Below, piece by piece: positions 1 to 14,097 of a stretch of 64,000 bases of DNA. The notes under the pieces are model-generated. The model ran no database searches. It was given only the letters and a program-made list of their open reading frames with translations, and had not been told where the DNA came from. The translations under genes were made by a program, and so were the position numbers. Numbering within the stretch: position 1 is the first letter of the stretch; every line of letters begins with the position of its first letter. This stretch comes from Rhizoctonia solani (lineage: Eukaryota > Basidiomycota > Agaricomycetes > Cantharellales > Ceratobasidiaceae), in NCBI RefSeq assembly GCF_016906535.1, contig NC_057376.1, forward strand, positions 620,001-684,000, written 5' to 3'.

Positions 1-3000
1 GGAGGCGGTCGCAAGGAAAGTCGGAAACCGGACTAGGAGAGGTAATAAAGCTGGAGAGAAAAGGAAAACATTAGCTTCGTATCGCGGTCAATTGAAGGGA
101 AAGACGAAACCAAGTGGTGTAGCGACAATGCGGACTTCAGCACCGGGGGAATTGCCCGAGAGCGACCAGGATGCGGGAGTTTGGGTGTAAGTGCCTATCA
201 TATATTCGTGAATATTTCCCGTATTCATGTCTTATAGCGACATTCCAAGCGAAACGTCACAGTATGATTATAACCTCGGCACATTTCAGCTGAAAGACGC
301 ATGCGCTAAATTAGAAGACAAGGCTGTTATATCACGATACAAGGCAAGCACGCTATCTTGGATCAACCGCGTTATGCTTAAACCGGTGTGACTCCAGGCA
401 AAGGGAGGAAACAGGTTTGGGGGAAGGGTGGCTTCAAACGCTCAACATACTGGATCGCTTCGTTCGCCTGCGGGCATCGCAATCACTCAGAGTTTAAACC
501 AACGCGATGTCGCAGCGGCGCAGCCTCAACAGGAATTTGAGTTGATCCCCGTTCCCAAAGTAAAATCGAGATCGAGGAGACGGTCAAAACCCAAAACGGC
601 CTCACGAGCTCCTGTAGTGGGAGTTGAGACATTCCCAGGTTTACCTAATGTGAGCCTATTTGTTGATCCGCTCGAAACAGAAGTAATATTACAGAGCACT
701 GACAATATTTTAACCAAGGACCACATCCCTCCACCCCCACCATTGGCGCCGTATGTCGCAGACTCTGGCGTGCACCTGCCTCCTATTGGTTATTCGTCTT
801 TATATGGCGATGTTCAGGATGCTATGAGCATCGGGCACTCCTTGGTGAGTGAAATACCAGCGTCCTTTTTATCACCCTTCACAAATGCCCCTCTTCATTT
901 TGGGCTGCCTGTTTTTCCTCATTTACAGCCACTCCCCGGTACGCTTCCATTACTAGAGGAGGCGCAGCCCTTCATATGGAACGATTCATATCTCACCCAA
1001 TACGTGCGAATCCCGGTTTGGGCAAAGGTGAGTTTATTCAGACAAAAGTGAAGGGCTACGCCTGAATATATCATTAGTCTCGCCAAGAGTTATGTGAGCT
1101 ACGTGAGTAAAATACAATAACAGGGCCCCTTAGATCATTGGTTTATTCTGCCTTTCAGCGTACTTCAAGTCAATGCAAGGTGGTGTGTATACACGAGGAA
1201 ACACAGTATATGGGTACCTCCTCGGTCGATTTCCATCACCACGAGACGGATGGTTTCATCAAGGGAGACTAATCATTTCGCACGGGTACGTCTAATGGGG
1301 TCCGAAAGTTCGGTAAATTGATGCTAGTGGTAGAGGAGGCAAGAACGTTATGGATGAGGGCGAGAACGATTCAAGCAAAGTTCGACATCAGTTGGGTGAC
1401 GATCAGCTAGAGTCCGATAAGTCTGTGCGCGCGTTACTCACGGCTTACCGAATGTTTCGACCTATCGTTATATTGGCCGAGGCGGATTACGGACCCCTTC
1501 AAGAATTCAATCTCAAGCAAGGATATACTGAGGGAGCCAACTACTACGTGTTGGGCCATTATGCCATCGTGGCCGCGTGGGGTAGGTTAACTTATCATGA
1601 ACTTAATACGTATCACTAAGAAACTCTGTTAGCCGAGCATGAGGAGGTTATCATTCAAGGCTCCGGGTTTATTCATACACGTTGGAAGTTTGCGTTTCAA
1701 TATATTGAAGGCAACCAAGGCCCTCCCTGGTGGCTGCGACCTCCAGGCACAGCAATAAGCCAGCCGGAACTTCCAGCTATGAGTGGAACTGCACGAGTCC
1801 TCGAGAGGAAAAAATTCGGCGGGTGAGTTGATCAAGGAGCGGTTACGATTCAAGAATTCACCTTGATACCTTCAGCCTAGTTTCAGGGGACAGGAGGCGT
1901 GTATCGGAGATCACTACTAATTCGTTTACAGGGTGAGCAGAAATACGTTACCCAGATTAATTCGGTTAACTTCTTTTCTACCAGTACACCGTCGATAGAG
2001 TGCATCGAATGCCAAACTCTTAGCCCTTACGTGTACGCATTGACTCCCATTTGCTTAAATCCGGACTGCTCATCGTTCTGGAAGGTACGCAACTTGTCAT
2101 ATATCAATAATCTTAACTCAATACTAGTAAAGCACCAAGGGATACCAGTCCCGCAAACTGGGTTGGCCTTTAACCCTGATTTCTTGGTGCTCAGGGGATT
2201 ACCTGAACAACTTAACACAATACCGTACCCAATTGTCCCAGAGTACCCTGACTGGCAGCATCGAAGAAATGGCGAGTCTATTTTAACCGCCACTACTGGG
2301 CTGGAGCATGCTGCCACCGGTGTGGTAGAGTCTCGTGCAGGTATGGGGTCTTTCTTGTGATGGAATACACGGTACAGACTAAGCGAGTTTTAAAGACAAA
2401 AATGGCGGTGCTGGGAATGCTTGACCTGCGGAGTGAGTTCAATTAAACGAGTCTGGAGAACGCTTGATGGCTGATTACAACGTCTCAGCTAAAACGGGAC
2501 GAATCTCGTCCCCAGATCTACGATTCTTCGTGCCTACTGGGGCCTATGGATTGCGAAACGCAGGGTGATGGTGTTTTCTCTCCACATGATATGAAATGCA
2601 CGTCCAGAGTAATCCAATACCACGATGGACATAGACTCGCAATCTACTATGAACTGCCAGATGACATGTAAGTATACGGGAAACGCTGGGTTTTTCGTCA
2701 TTAACTTTGGGATAGCGGAAGAATTGTCCACGTTCTAAATAACCCGAATGTTACGCAAATAGCCAATCAACTGTTCCAACAGTATCAAGAAGATGCCAGT
2801 TCTATGAATATGTTTCAGAGGCATGCGATGAAAACGGTGTGTTATTATGCCAATGTTACCCTACTGTAATCTGACACCTTGATAGCACGGGGGTGGGTTT
2901 GATTTTTCTTCTCACCATATGGACTTTGTTTAGTTTATTACGAATTAGTTAAAGGCGAGTTATATGCGCAACATTATTCTCACAATGGTAAGCGGTTTGG

Positions 3001-3836
3001 CTTTGTGGTACCAGCAGTTACTCAAGTATGTGTCTTTGCTGTTGTATTAGCCGGCGCTCCATACAAGGTACTCGATAGACCTATGCCTGCAAGTAAATCT
3101 AATACGCCACTGATTTAGTACATTGCCGAGGCCATATCGACCCCATTTGAATACTGTCCTAAATCTGTAGTCGGAGCAAGGAATCATATCCAGTATTTAT
3201 GTGAATCTGCTTTAGGGAAAAACGTAAACTTCAACGAAGTGCTTTCTGTGGCATACGCAGTGAGTACAAAGGCTCAAATGAAGCTTCATACTGAAACTTA
3301 ACTGAAATTGAGCCAGGAGGGCCAAGAAATGAATGTGCGCGTTTCAGTTTAAATTCGGCTCGTTGATATCGTAATAACATACATATTAGTTTCATTCGGA
3401 TGATGAACCTGGCTTAGGTCCCGTCGTTGCAGGCCTGACTTTAGGCAGCCACGCAGAAATGCTTTTTAGATATCATGTTGCGTGTAAGAAGAATCTTCCA
3501 TACAAGAATGGCCCATTCAGACCATCGGAGGCACGAGGAAGTGACGATATGGATTCGAACGATCGTGTTCTACAGGTTGTACTCTCACATGTGCGTTTAA
3601 ATATTCCTCATCCCACCCCGATGTAGACCATGAGTGGCTGACGACTGACATAGGGCGACATACTAATCATGGATGGTGCGCAAATTCAGAAACAATACGA
3701 GCATGCAGTGTTTGTTCGGGATACCGATATGGTGCGATTTGCTGCTACTGCAAGATTAATCGACCCGAACCCCAAAGTATCAACCGCTGTACGCGATGAG
3801 CACCGAGATTATCACATAGAACAAGAGATTGCTTAG
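1..3836 (+). CDS. 2OG-Fe(II) oxygenase-like protein (AlkB-like/TET-JBP-like fungal family), 5' partial
   Basis: A many-exon gene that enters from the left edge. The first exon is very basic and open from base 2 to about 187. A Cys-rich segment near 1,998-2,080 (CIEC, then about 17 residues later CLNPDC) looks like a zinc-binding module. The C-terminal half has the double-stranded beta-helix signature: HSDDE near 3,394 (the HxD iron ligands), GDILIMDG near 3,655, a distal His in YEHAV near 3,700, and an Arg in RFAATARL that could hold 2-oxoglutarate. The family oxidises nucleic-acid bases or other substrates; the substrate here cannot be told from sequence. An intron at 344-397 appears to use a GC donor. 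Reading frames join across introns without visible damage. The stop is TAG at 3,834-3,836, tail to tail with the polymerase kappa gene. The family call is from motif memory; exon joins between 1,050 and 2,900 are approximate. Confidence 0.7.
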
Positions 3837-3979
3837 TCGCCGCACAAAGGAGCGTGGGGCATCCCGACAACAACCCGCTCTGCTGTGCCCAATTTCGACT
3901 GGGTGGTAGATTCTTAAACGGAAGATAAGATACACCAATGCTAGCTATTACGTATACCACCAATACAAATCCATCTAAT

Positions 3980-6671
3980 CTATGACTGTTTCCGGTTAAA
4001 AAGTGAGGGTAACTTGGCTTGAGCGGATTGTTTAGTGCCTCGGCCTGTAAGTTTGTTTTTATCCGCTAAGCTATCTTCTTTTGCCGCTTGGGGACATGTC
4101 GCAGAACGTTGATGATCGAGATCGATGTCTTGTAAACAGTCTGGACATAGTGAATCCACGTCGATAACAATCTTATGGACGGTTTTTGGTCCCGTTGGTA
4201 ATGGCCCGGGCCTTCTTTTACTTGGATCGGTTTTGCTGCTCTTATTCCCAAGACTGGGACCGACAGACGCACTACGCTTCCGCTTCGGGGCACTTGATCT
4301 TTCAAGAGGGACCGACCCCCTGGAAATAGACAGCTTGGTTTGCTTAAATGTTGGCCCTTTGGTGCAACTGGACTCTGGGCATGTGTTCGGGACGGTTGTA
4401 CTTAAGTGTTTACTAGGCGTCGATGTGTCAGCTATCACAGGCTCGCCATGAGAATCCACTTCCCATAGCCCTAAATCGCTGTCCGCATCCGATTCTTCGT
4501 CTATGGGTTTCATATTCCCAGCTTTTGAAACACCTGGTCCTTGAGCCCAGAACTAGGAGGGGGGGGGGGAAGTCAAGTATGCCCATAGGATAAAACAAAA
4601 GACTCACCCGTTTGAGCCCAGCATTAGTGTCTTCTTTAAGATCTTTTAAATTGGTCAAACGGAGTCCCATGAGACGTAGGCAAAGAGGGAACTCTTTCAC
4701 AAGAAGCTCTTGGGCATGCTGGATTCAGGAATGAGATATATTATGAAGTCATGTAATACGTTTGGGCGAACCGGTAATAGATCTTCCTTGGTCATTGTCC
4801 ATTTGGGCAGTGGCTTGGCTCGGGAAAATGCTAACACGATCTGTGTTGATTGATGGTACAATACTCAAAATCACTCCGGACTTACTTTGATAATTATCAA
4901 GCTTATACTTGAGTGTTAGAGTTTTTCCGGCCCACCCTCTGCAATTATGTTAAGTCCTATACCCCACTTCCGGGATAGCACCGATACAACACCTTTTCTC
5001 GCAATCTTGGGCAAGCCCTTCAGCAATCTTATCAAGAGTTTCGAGAAGAACCTTCGAATCATTCTGTGGATTGAATGTGCGCTCATACCCCAGACTGCGT
5101 CTCGAATCTCGGGTATACGGAGCAACCGTATTATCATGCACGCCCAAGTACGCGCATAGAAGCGAGTGGAGGTGAAGTTTGTTTTGTTGCGAAAGAAGAT
5201 ACAACTGAGCTCGATGCGTGAATACATCACCACATGTCTTGAAGTAGACGATCAGATAGGAAGATGGCAAAAAAAGTTTAAATATGAACACTTGCCCTAA
5301 CCCCCAGGCTTTCGAGTATTCGTTCGGTCACTCGACCGGTACCCGGCATCTACGGGCCGTATGCGTGTTGATTTATTTAGATGACAACAGTGCACTAATT
5401 GGTACGTACCTTGCGCATCGGAAGTTTCCTTGTAAATTCCAGAATAACAGATCGATCGAATGGCATAATGTATTGCCCGTTAGGCTTATTGAGATCGGAA
5501 CAGATCTAAGTACTCGGATCAATTGCCACGCGCGGCAAGTACCGTGTCTCCAAATGCCATACCTTTGCCAAAGCCTAACACCCGAGTGAGCAACGAGCAA
5601 TCATGAAAGTGGAAGCAGGCCAAATATGCTATGAATTCGTAGTGCTTACTTTATTAGGTGCAACTCCGCAACTCATGGTTAACCCAGTTTCTTTGTAGAC
5701 TTCGTCGCGCATACGCTGTACGAGAACTTCCGGAGATTCATTCGCCTCCTCGCAAACTGAAGTGAGGTTCAGGTAGCCTTCGTCGCACCCTGCAGCTAGC
5801 AGATTTGGGTCGTACTTTCTTAACACGTTAAAAACTCGGTTGGACATCTCCGAGTATCGATGAAATCTCATGGGCAATAGGTTGAGGTGTGGACACAACG
5901 CTTTAGCCACGAAGGCTAAAAGGGACATAAGTTAGACTCCAAGAGAGCAAACTAACCTACGCACTAGCCATCCCCGATCTAACGCCAAACTTTCTAGCCT
6001 CATAGCTAGCTGTTGAAAGCACGCCTATTCCTACACCAAAAGCCGTACCTTCATCGAGTCCAGTCAGCACACGTGTTACATATAATGGGCTCTTTACCTT
6101 CAAGTGATGGGTTATCCAAGGTCTCAACCGTCGCATAGAACGCATCCATGTCCGCATGGCAAATGATCTGTGAGAAATCTCGTTGCGATTCGATCTCTGC
6201 CAACTGAAACATATAAATAATTGAGTGGCGGAATCAAATGACGTTCGTCTACTTGTTTGTCTACTGTGGCCTCGATTTCGGCTAACCATGTGTCAAAATC
6301 GGATCAACCATGATGCTCAGGCTATTAGCCTACCAATTCGAGCATTTTTCATTAAACTATCCCGTAGTGCGAGCAGCTTTTCAATTCGAACGGTGAGCTG
6401 TGCATCTTTGCGCTTCTCATTCTGAAAAGTGGCATGGGTATCGGTTTCATTTCGGTCATAGATGTCTCGCACCTCATAGAACTTTGACCCTTTGGACACT
6501 TCTGCAATTATTTTATTAATTTCGGTCTGATCTTTTGCTAGTCTACGTCCAGCCACGAATTAGATCTAATCCTTCGTAGTACAAGGGAGGTACTTTTTAC
6601 CCAGCCTTTCCAGATGAAGGTCCAGATAGCCGCTTTAGCAAGCTGTCCGTTTGTGTGGGAGTATGTTCCAT
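3980..6671 (-). CDS. DNA polymerase kappa (Y-family translesion polymerase, DinB type)
   Basis: A translesion polymerase that copies past damaged bases in the nucleus. The chosen start is the ATG at 6,671-6,669, which opens MEHTPTQTDS and joins through a 58-59 nt intron to LAKDQTEINKIIAE and SKGSKFYE, the pol kappa N-clasp. Family blocks then follow in order: VLSTASYEARKFGVRSGMA, a palm block with DEGYLNLT (catalytic acidic DE), SCGVAPNK, the helix-hairpin-helix PGTGRVTERILESLGV, TCGDVFTHRAQLYLL and GYERTF. The intron at 5,238-5,295 needs a GC donor (gcaagt) to keep SLGVR-TCGD in frame. The Lys/Ser/Pro-rich tail (3,980-4,513) holds CPDC, then His and Cys, a possible degenerate UBZ-like finger, before the stop. 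The neighbouring gene converges from the left. Confidence 0.85.
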
Positions 6672-7369
6672 ATATTGATCTGGCAGGTAAAGAGTTTACA
6701 CACTTGCCGATTGTCACGGTCTGTACGAACCTCTTTGGGGCGCCTAACGCGTCTCCATAAACAAACCAAAGACACGTGATCGTGGAATCACTCGCCTTGG
6801 ATGACTGGCACCAGTGTACCATTCGTGTTTGATTGGTGTTTGAATTTTGTAGCTACAGCCGCGGATATACACCACTTTGCTCTTCAAAGCAAACCAAACA
6901 TTTGCTCGTCATGCGGCGTGTCGTCACACTCGATTAGATTGATCGCATACGACCGAACTCCTGGCACGCGACCAAACCGGGTTACTCCAATGTAAGGATA
7001 GCCGAAGTGTATTGAAAATGAAACAGGTGAAGTTTTTTTTTTTTCTCCTCCAGTGATAGATTTGTATCCAATGCGCACGGTATGTTTTAATTGACGAACG
7101 TATTCGCTCGCGGTCAACTATCCTAGAAGCATCTATTGACCCTGACTGTCATGATATATATCAGCTGCATTTATCCAACGTCATGCAAACCTGCTTCTGG
7201 GTCATAATCATGACAGATCGGCACAATATTTCAGATACCCAGCATCCCTTGGCATGAGTGGGTTAAGACCGAAAAAATAGGGGCCGCAGCTATAAAATAA
7301 TCTGGCCTATCACCCCAAACCTCATCCCCTGTCTTGTCACCACATTCTTTCATTGGTTTGCTTGACTCG
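6672..7369. other. Divergent promoter region between the pol kappa and fungalysin genes
   Basis: About 700 bp between two divergent starts. A 77-codon minus-strand open frame (6,884-7,117) has no ATG and no recognised motif. A T-run lies at 7,028-7,039, and a TATA-like ctataaaataa lies at 7,290-7,300, about 70 bp before the protease start. No firm gene seen. Confidence 0.4.
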
Positions 7370-9801
7370 ATGGTTTCTTTTACTTCTCTTTCTGCTGTCG
7401 CTCTCTTAATCGCCTCAGGTGTGATTGCTGCACCTTGGTCAGTACATCACATGCAATGTGTTGTTTGGCACCTGACTGAACTTGGGGTCTGTAATCAATA
7501 GGCATTCCGACATTAACTATCACACTCATCGTGCTCGTGGCGTTGGAGCGAATGGCGTGAGTCTCGCTAGCTATCATCCACCGACCGTATTCGAGGTATG
7601 CGTTCCGCAAAATATCATCTTGCTCTCAGATTCTAAACGTTAAATTATTATAGACGTATGGTATCAACGGAGCAGCGTTCTCAATCGACGACCACTCTCC
7701 AGAAGGCTTGGCCAAGTCATTCCTTCAGGAAAAGTTGCGAGTGACTGCTGACGCATTCACTCGCCATGCTGGACACACTCATGATGGCGTCTCGTATGAG
7801 TATTTTACGCAGAATATCGTATGTGTTCGTTTTGATACTTCGCTCTTTGGCTCATCAAACAATCTAGAATGGCATTCCCGTTGGGAACGCTGTGGCCAAC
7901 GTTGCTATGAAAGACGGGAAGGTTGTCTCATACGGTTCCAGCTTTATTGAACCAAGTAAGTTCTTATATTTCAGCGATCCCGACCATCCGCGCTCATGCC
8001 GATATGCCCATCAGAGAACGTAGGCCCGAAGGAACCTATCATCGACCAAGAAAAGGGGATTGCGTTCGCGGAGGAGGTTGTTGGTGGAAAGTGGAATCAG
8101 TCGCCGGTCAAACTCGAGGTTCGTTGTATTATCACCCCGCACGCGTGGTTACTAAACTCGGCCAGTACATCGCAAGGGACGACGGGTCTTGTGCTCTCAC
8201 CTATGTAGTGCAAGTCGTGGGCTCAGACGGCTCCTGGAAGGAGCTTTATGTTAGCGCATACGACGGCAAACTCCTCAACGTGGTTGACTTCGTCGCGGAC
8301 TCGAGTGTGAGCGGATTGGTCAGAAAGTATCTTTTAAAATCGCTCATAGAAGTAGTATCACGTTGTTCCCCTCAACTGCCAAGATCCTACTCAATGCTAC
8401 GAGGTGGTCACTAATCCGGAGGATAGCGAGGCTTCTCCTGAAGGCTGGCACGACAAAACTCTCATATCAAGCGTGACAGCAGGAAACAATGTTATTTCTT
8501 ACAAGAACCTCCCCCTTTCAATAACTGCCCAGTCTACCAGCAATTATACCTACGACTATCCATACGATCCCAAGAAAGATCCTGAGCAGGACCCAAATGT
8601 CGATGCCGCCCGAGTCAACACATTCTACGTGGTAAACAAGATGCATGATTTGGCAGTAAGCTACATCGTGTAGTTGATTGAATGCTACGTACATCTTACT
8701 TGACCTTTTTAGTACCAGTATGGTTTCACCGAGTCCGCATATAACTTCCAGGATGACAACTTTGACAAAGGTGGTAAGGGAAATGACCGCGTGCTGGTAT
8801 CGGTCCAGGATGCCTCGGGAAAGAACAACGCTAATTTCGCAACACCGCCCGATGGGGTGGGTGGTCAAATGCGTATGTTTACTTGGAACATGACGTCCCC
8901 AAACCGGGACGGTGCTCTGGAAAACGACATTATCGTCCACGAATATACGCATGGTATATCCAATCGTCTGACTGGTGGGGGAACTGGCAGGTGCTTGCAG
9001 ACTCTCGAGGCCGGCGGTATGGGTGAGGGCTGGAGCGATGCGATGGCTGAACTTACCGAAGCAAAGTCGACCCCGTTGCCCAATTTCACTCTGGGATCAT
9101 ATGTTACGGGTAAACAGGGAGGCATTCGTAGCCATCCTTATTCCACCGACATGAATGTGAATCCGTTGACATACGGAAGCCTATCATCGAAGAATGAGGG
9201 TGGGTCGTGGTTTTTATTTCTATTTGTTTACTCAGTTTGACGATTTCGCCAGTTCATGCTATCGGAGAACTTTGGGCAGTCATATTACACGATCTTCTTT
9301 CCCATTGTGTGAAGGAATAGTTAGTTCTTGCAGCTTAAATCTATTGGTGCTCGCTAATTGCCCTTCAATAGCGGGATTGGCAAACTTGATCCTTCGGAAG
9401 AAATGGGCAACTCGATTGTATTGTACGTCTTTCAGTTCAACAATGTTGACGCCAAGCTGATGAAATTATGTGCAGGCATCTTATCATGGACGGCTTTTCT
9501 ATCCAGCCGTGTAACCCGACGTTCATCGATGCTCGAGAGGGTGAGTAACTACAACGGTGCTTTGTCGTGTATGCTGGCTGACTTATTTACACCAATCAAG
9601 CTATTTTACAAGCTGACCGCAACCGATATGAAGGCAAGTACAAGTGTGACATATGGGAGGCTTTCGCCAGGCGAGGTCTGGGAAAAGGTCAGTCTTATCG
9701 TATACGCGTTCGATTGAAATTTGACATTCCATGCTTTTCAAGGTGCTCAAAAGGGTAAATACGAGGACAACTTTGATCTGCCCCAGGAATGTGTTAGGTA
9801 G
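7370..9801 (+). CDS. Extracellular metalloprotease, fungalysin (M36)
   Basis: A secreted zinc endoprotease that digests extracellular protein. The ATG at 7,370 opens MVSFTSLSAVALLIASG, a classic signal peptide ending near AAP. The M36 propeptide follows in spliced exons (NYHTHRARGVG, SYHPPTVFE, VVDFVADSS). The catalytic core has HEYTHGISNRL near 8,938 (two zinc His and the catalytic Glu), and the third zinc ligand Glu in GEGWSDAMAE near 9,020. The C-terminal block reads DGFSIQPCNPTFIDARE and FARRGLGKGAQKG; the stop is TAG at 9,799-9,801. About ten short introns are needed. Inferred ones include 7,956-8,014, one ending in gtag just before TATCACG at about 8,356, and one with donor gttagt near 9,319. 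All joins keep the family sequence, so the gene looks intact. Confidence 0.88.
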
Positions 9802-10522
9802 AACATAATTGTTGGCTCTTTTCTGTCGTATACAACTGTCATTCGTTTATAGTAGTGTCTAACAATATATACATATATATATCATTAATTCTAGCTCGTA
9901 AACAGTATGATGAGCGGTACCATATCTTGCAGCACGTGTCTGTGTTCTAGACCGAAAAGGTTTGGCATGCCAACATAATTGAGGAGCTCCAATTCGGAGT
10001 ATTCACGTCCAGTTGACATATTCTTGACTAACCACAGACTATCTTTGACGGGATCTGTGGACTTCGCGTAATGATTGACGGAAAAATGAAGATGGGTGTG
10101 TATGGGTGTGCCTGCATTTGACGTCCTTTCCACGCAAAACTTCGGGGGATCAGTTGTTGTCGTATAATGGGGCTGTCCGTGGGCTCGTGCCGTGAACGTG
10201 CGTGAATGGAAGCGATGTGTTTCGTCGCGTTTTTTCGAACGAGCATAGGCACGATCCGAGGGTTGAACGCCCCACAGTCGAATACAAAGCAGCAAGGGTG
10301 GAAAAACAAAAGGACATATCCGGAAACATGCGGCGCAATCCAAGGTGATTTTACCTGATTCGGCCGGTGGGCCAGGGCAAGGCAAAGGGCGGGGCAAGGG
10401 CACTGTCCCTGAGGGCCCTGGATTTGCATCCGCGTTGGATTGTAATATAAGACCTGAGTACAGACAGTCGTTCTACTCCAACGCTTTCTTACGATTGCTA
10501 CGACCACCTCCCCATTGCCACC
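9802..10522 (+). promoter_or_regulatory. Upstream region of the UDP-glucose pyrophosphorylase gene
   Basis: About 720 bp with no convincing gene. Long minus-strand frames here (9,891-10,585) have low-complexity composition and no recognisable motif. An AT-rich tatatatacatatatatat tract lies near 9,866-9,885. Pyrimidine-rich sequence precedes the start codon, which has a strong CCACCATG context at 10,518-10,525. Confidence 0.4.
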
Positions 10523-12600
<2,078 letters not shown>

Positions 12601-14097
12601 TTGGTTTCTTTTTTCGCATTTGTTGCTTTCATGTTTTTGTCCCATTCGTATTTTGTACTTATCAAAACAATCTAACCATAGAAAATCGGGAAACACCCGA
12701 TCATCACGATCTATGTCTTGTCGCGCTGTTGAATCATAGCCTTCCACACAATAACTCAAGTATATCTCGGGTTGTATGCTAGAAGGGCTTATCTGGTCTC
12801 TCTTTCAAATCCCCATAGTGTTGATAGGGAGTTTGTGGGGGCCTTGGTACCTGATTAAACCCTCGTACCCCGTACAATAGTTGTCTGCGAGCTACGGTCA
12901 TACCGACGGTTGTCACCAAGTGAAAGAGGGGCATTACGGGCAGGCACGAGAGTTGGAACGGCAGCAAGGGGGGTGGCTAAGGATATACACGAATTGAACT
13001 TCTTCCATCAGCCAATGATTCCTAAACGAATTATCTCGATCATCTATCATGATTTGCTAGTTCCATACACCGAAGACATTCATAATCGTACTGAACAATG
13101 GCACGTATATCGTAGTATATTCGGACATCCCTACCCTTTGCATATATAATCAGTTGCAATTATCGCGTGAGCTGGCTATTTACCACTAACAGAAATTATA
13201 TTTAGTGTCACTTAAAAATAGACGAAGTGGACGAAGTAGATCAAGGGCCTACCCCAAGTAAATGAGACCAAGTACTATTTTGGCAGCTCACGCGCCGAAC
13301 GAAGCTGATACTATATGGGTCGCTAGTTGGTCCAATTATCGGCCAGAGTGATATCTATATTCCCCCTTGTAGATCCCGCTCTGTCGTCGGACACCGAAAA
13401 TTCCGCGCAGGACCTAAACAAGCTTAAAGAGCTCCCAAGTCTTCCCGGATCGAAAGGTCCGAGCATGTCGCATCACTGCAAAGTATCGCGTGATCGATAG
13501 GTTATATGACAGCTCCGCTAGGCACAATCACGGACATGGGCGAAAGCAGCAGTTGCTCCGCTGGACGCGATCAAGCCGCTGCACTGTCGTTTGTTTTTTG
13601 GGGGATTGGCAAAATACTACTGCATGTCTTGGGTTGGACAGGTTAGCCATGGATGCCGCGGATGTAGGGTATCATATTGTCGTGGGGGGTTGGTATGAGA
13701 TCACAGCTAGAGCACCCTGGTGGTTTGGGCCGGTAGAAACAAGTTACGAGAAATACCGTCTACATTAGAATCGGCGTCGAAATGAAAGAACATCGAGTGG
13801 TATTTTACTGGATTTGGACGAGTTCTGCCGAAGAGATGAGGACCACATGCTTCGTTGTGGAGTAGACCCTATTTGTGCCACATTTGATTTGAACCGTGTG
13901 GCTCTCCCGCGCTTCCTTGACTTCGATGCTGCGCCATCCTAGCTCGCAATGGAAACAAGCATGGCTCACAATTTCTTTATCTCGTTCGATCGCGCCTTGA
14001 GCTCTCTCCGCCTTTTTCCATACAAAACTAGCTGGTTTTGTTCTGTGTGAATCTTTCCCCCACCTCCACAGCCCTCTCCAACTTGATCCGCACCACC
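12601..14097. other. Intergenic region, no gene recognised
   Basis: About 1.5 kb. Open frames of 79 codons (12,910-13,149) and 92 codons (13,490-13,768) on the plus strand lack a start context, motifs or family resemblance, and are probably chance. The right end carries the promoter of the F-box gene that starts at 14,098. Confidence 0.4.

Noticed and set aside
6884..7117. 77-codon minus-strand ORF between the pol kappa and protease genes
   Set aside because: No ATG, no family resemblance, no splice partners found.
12910..13768. Two plus-strand ORFs of 79 and 92 codons
   Set aside because: No start context, domain or neighbouring exons; length within chance.
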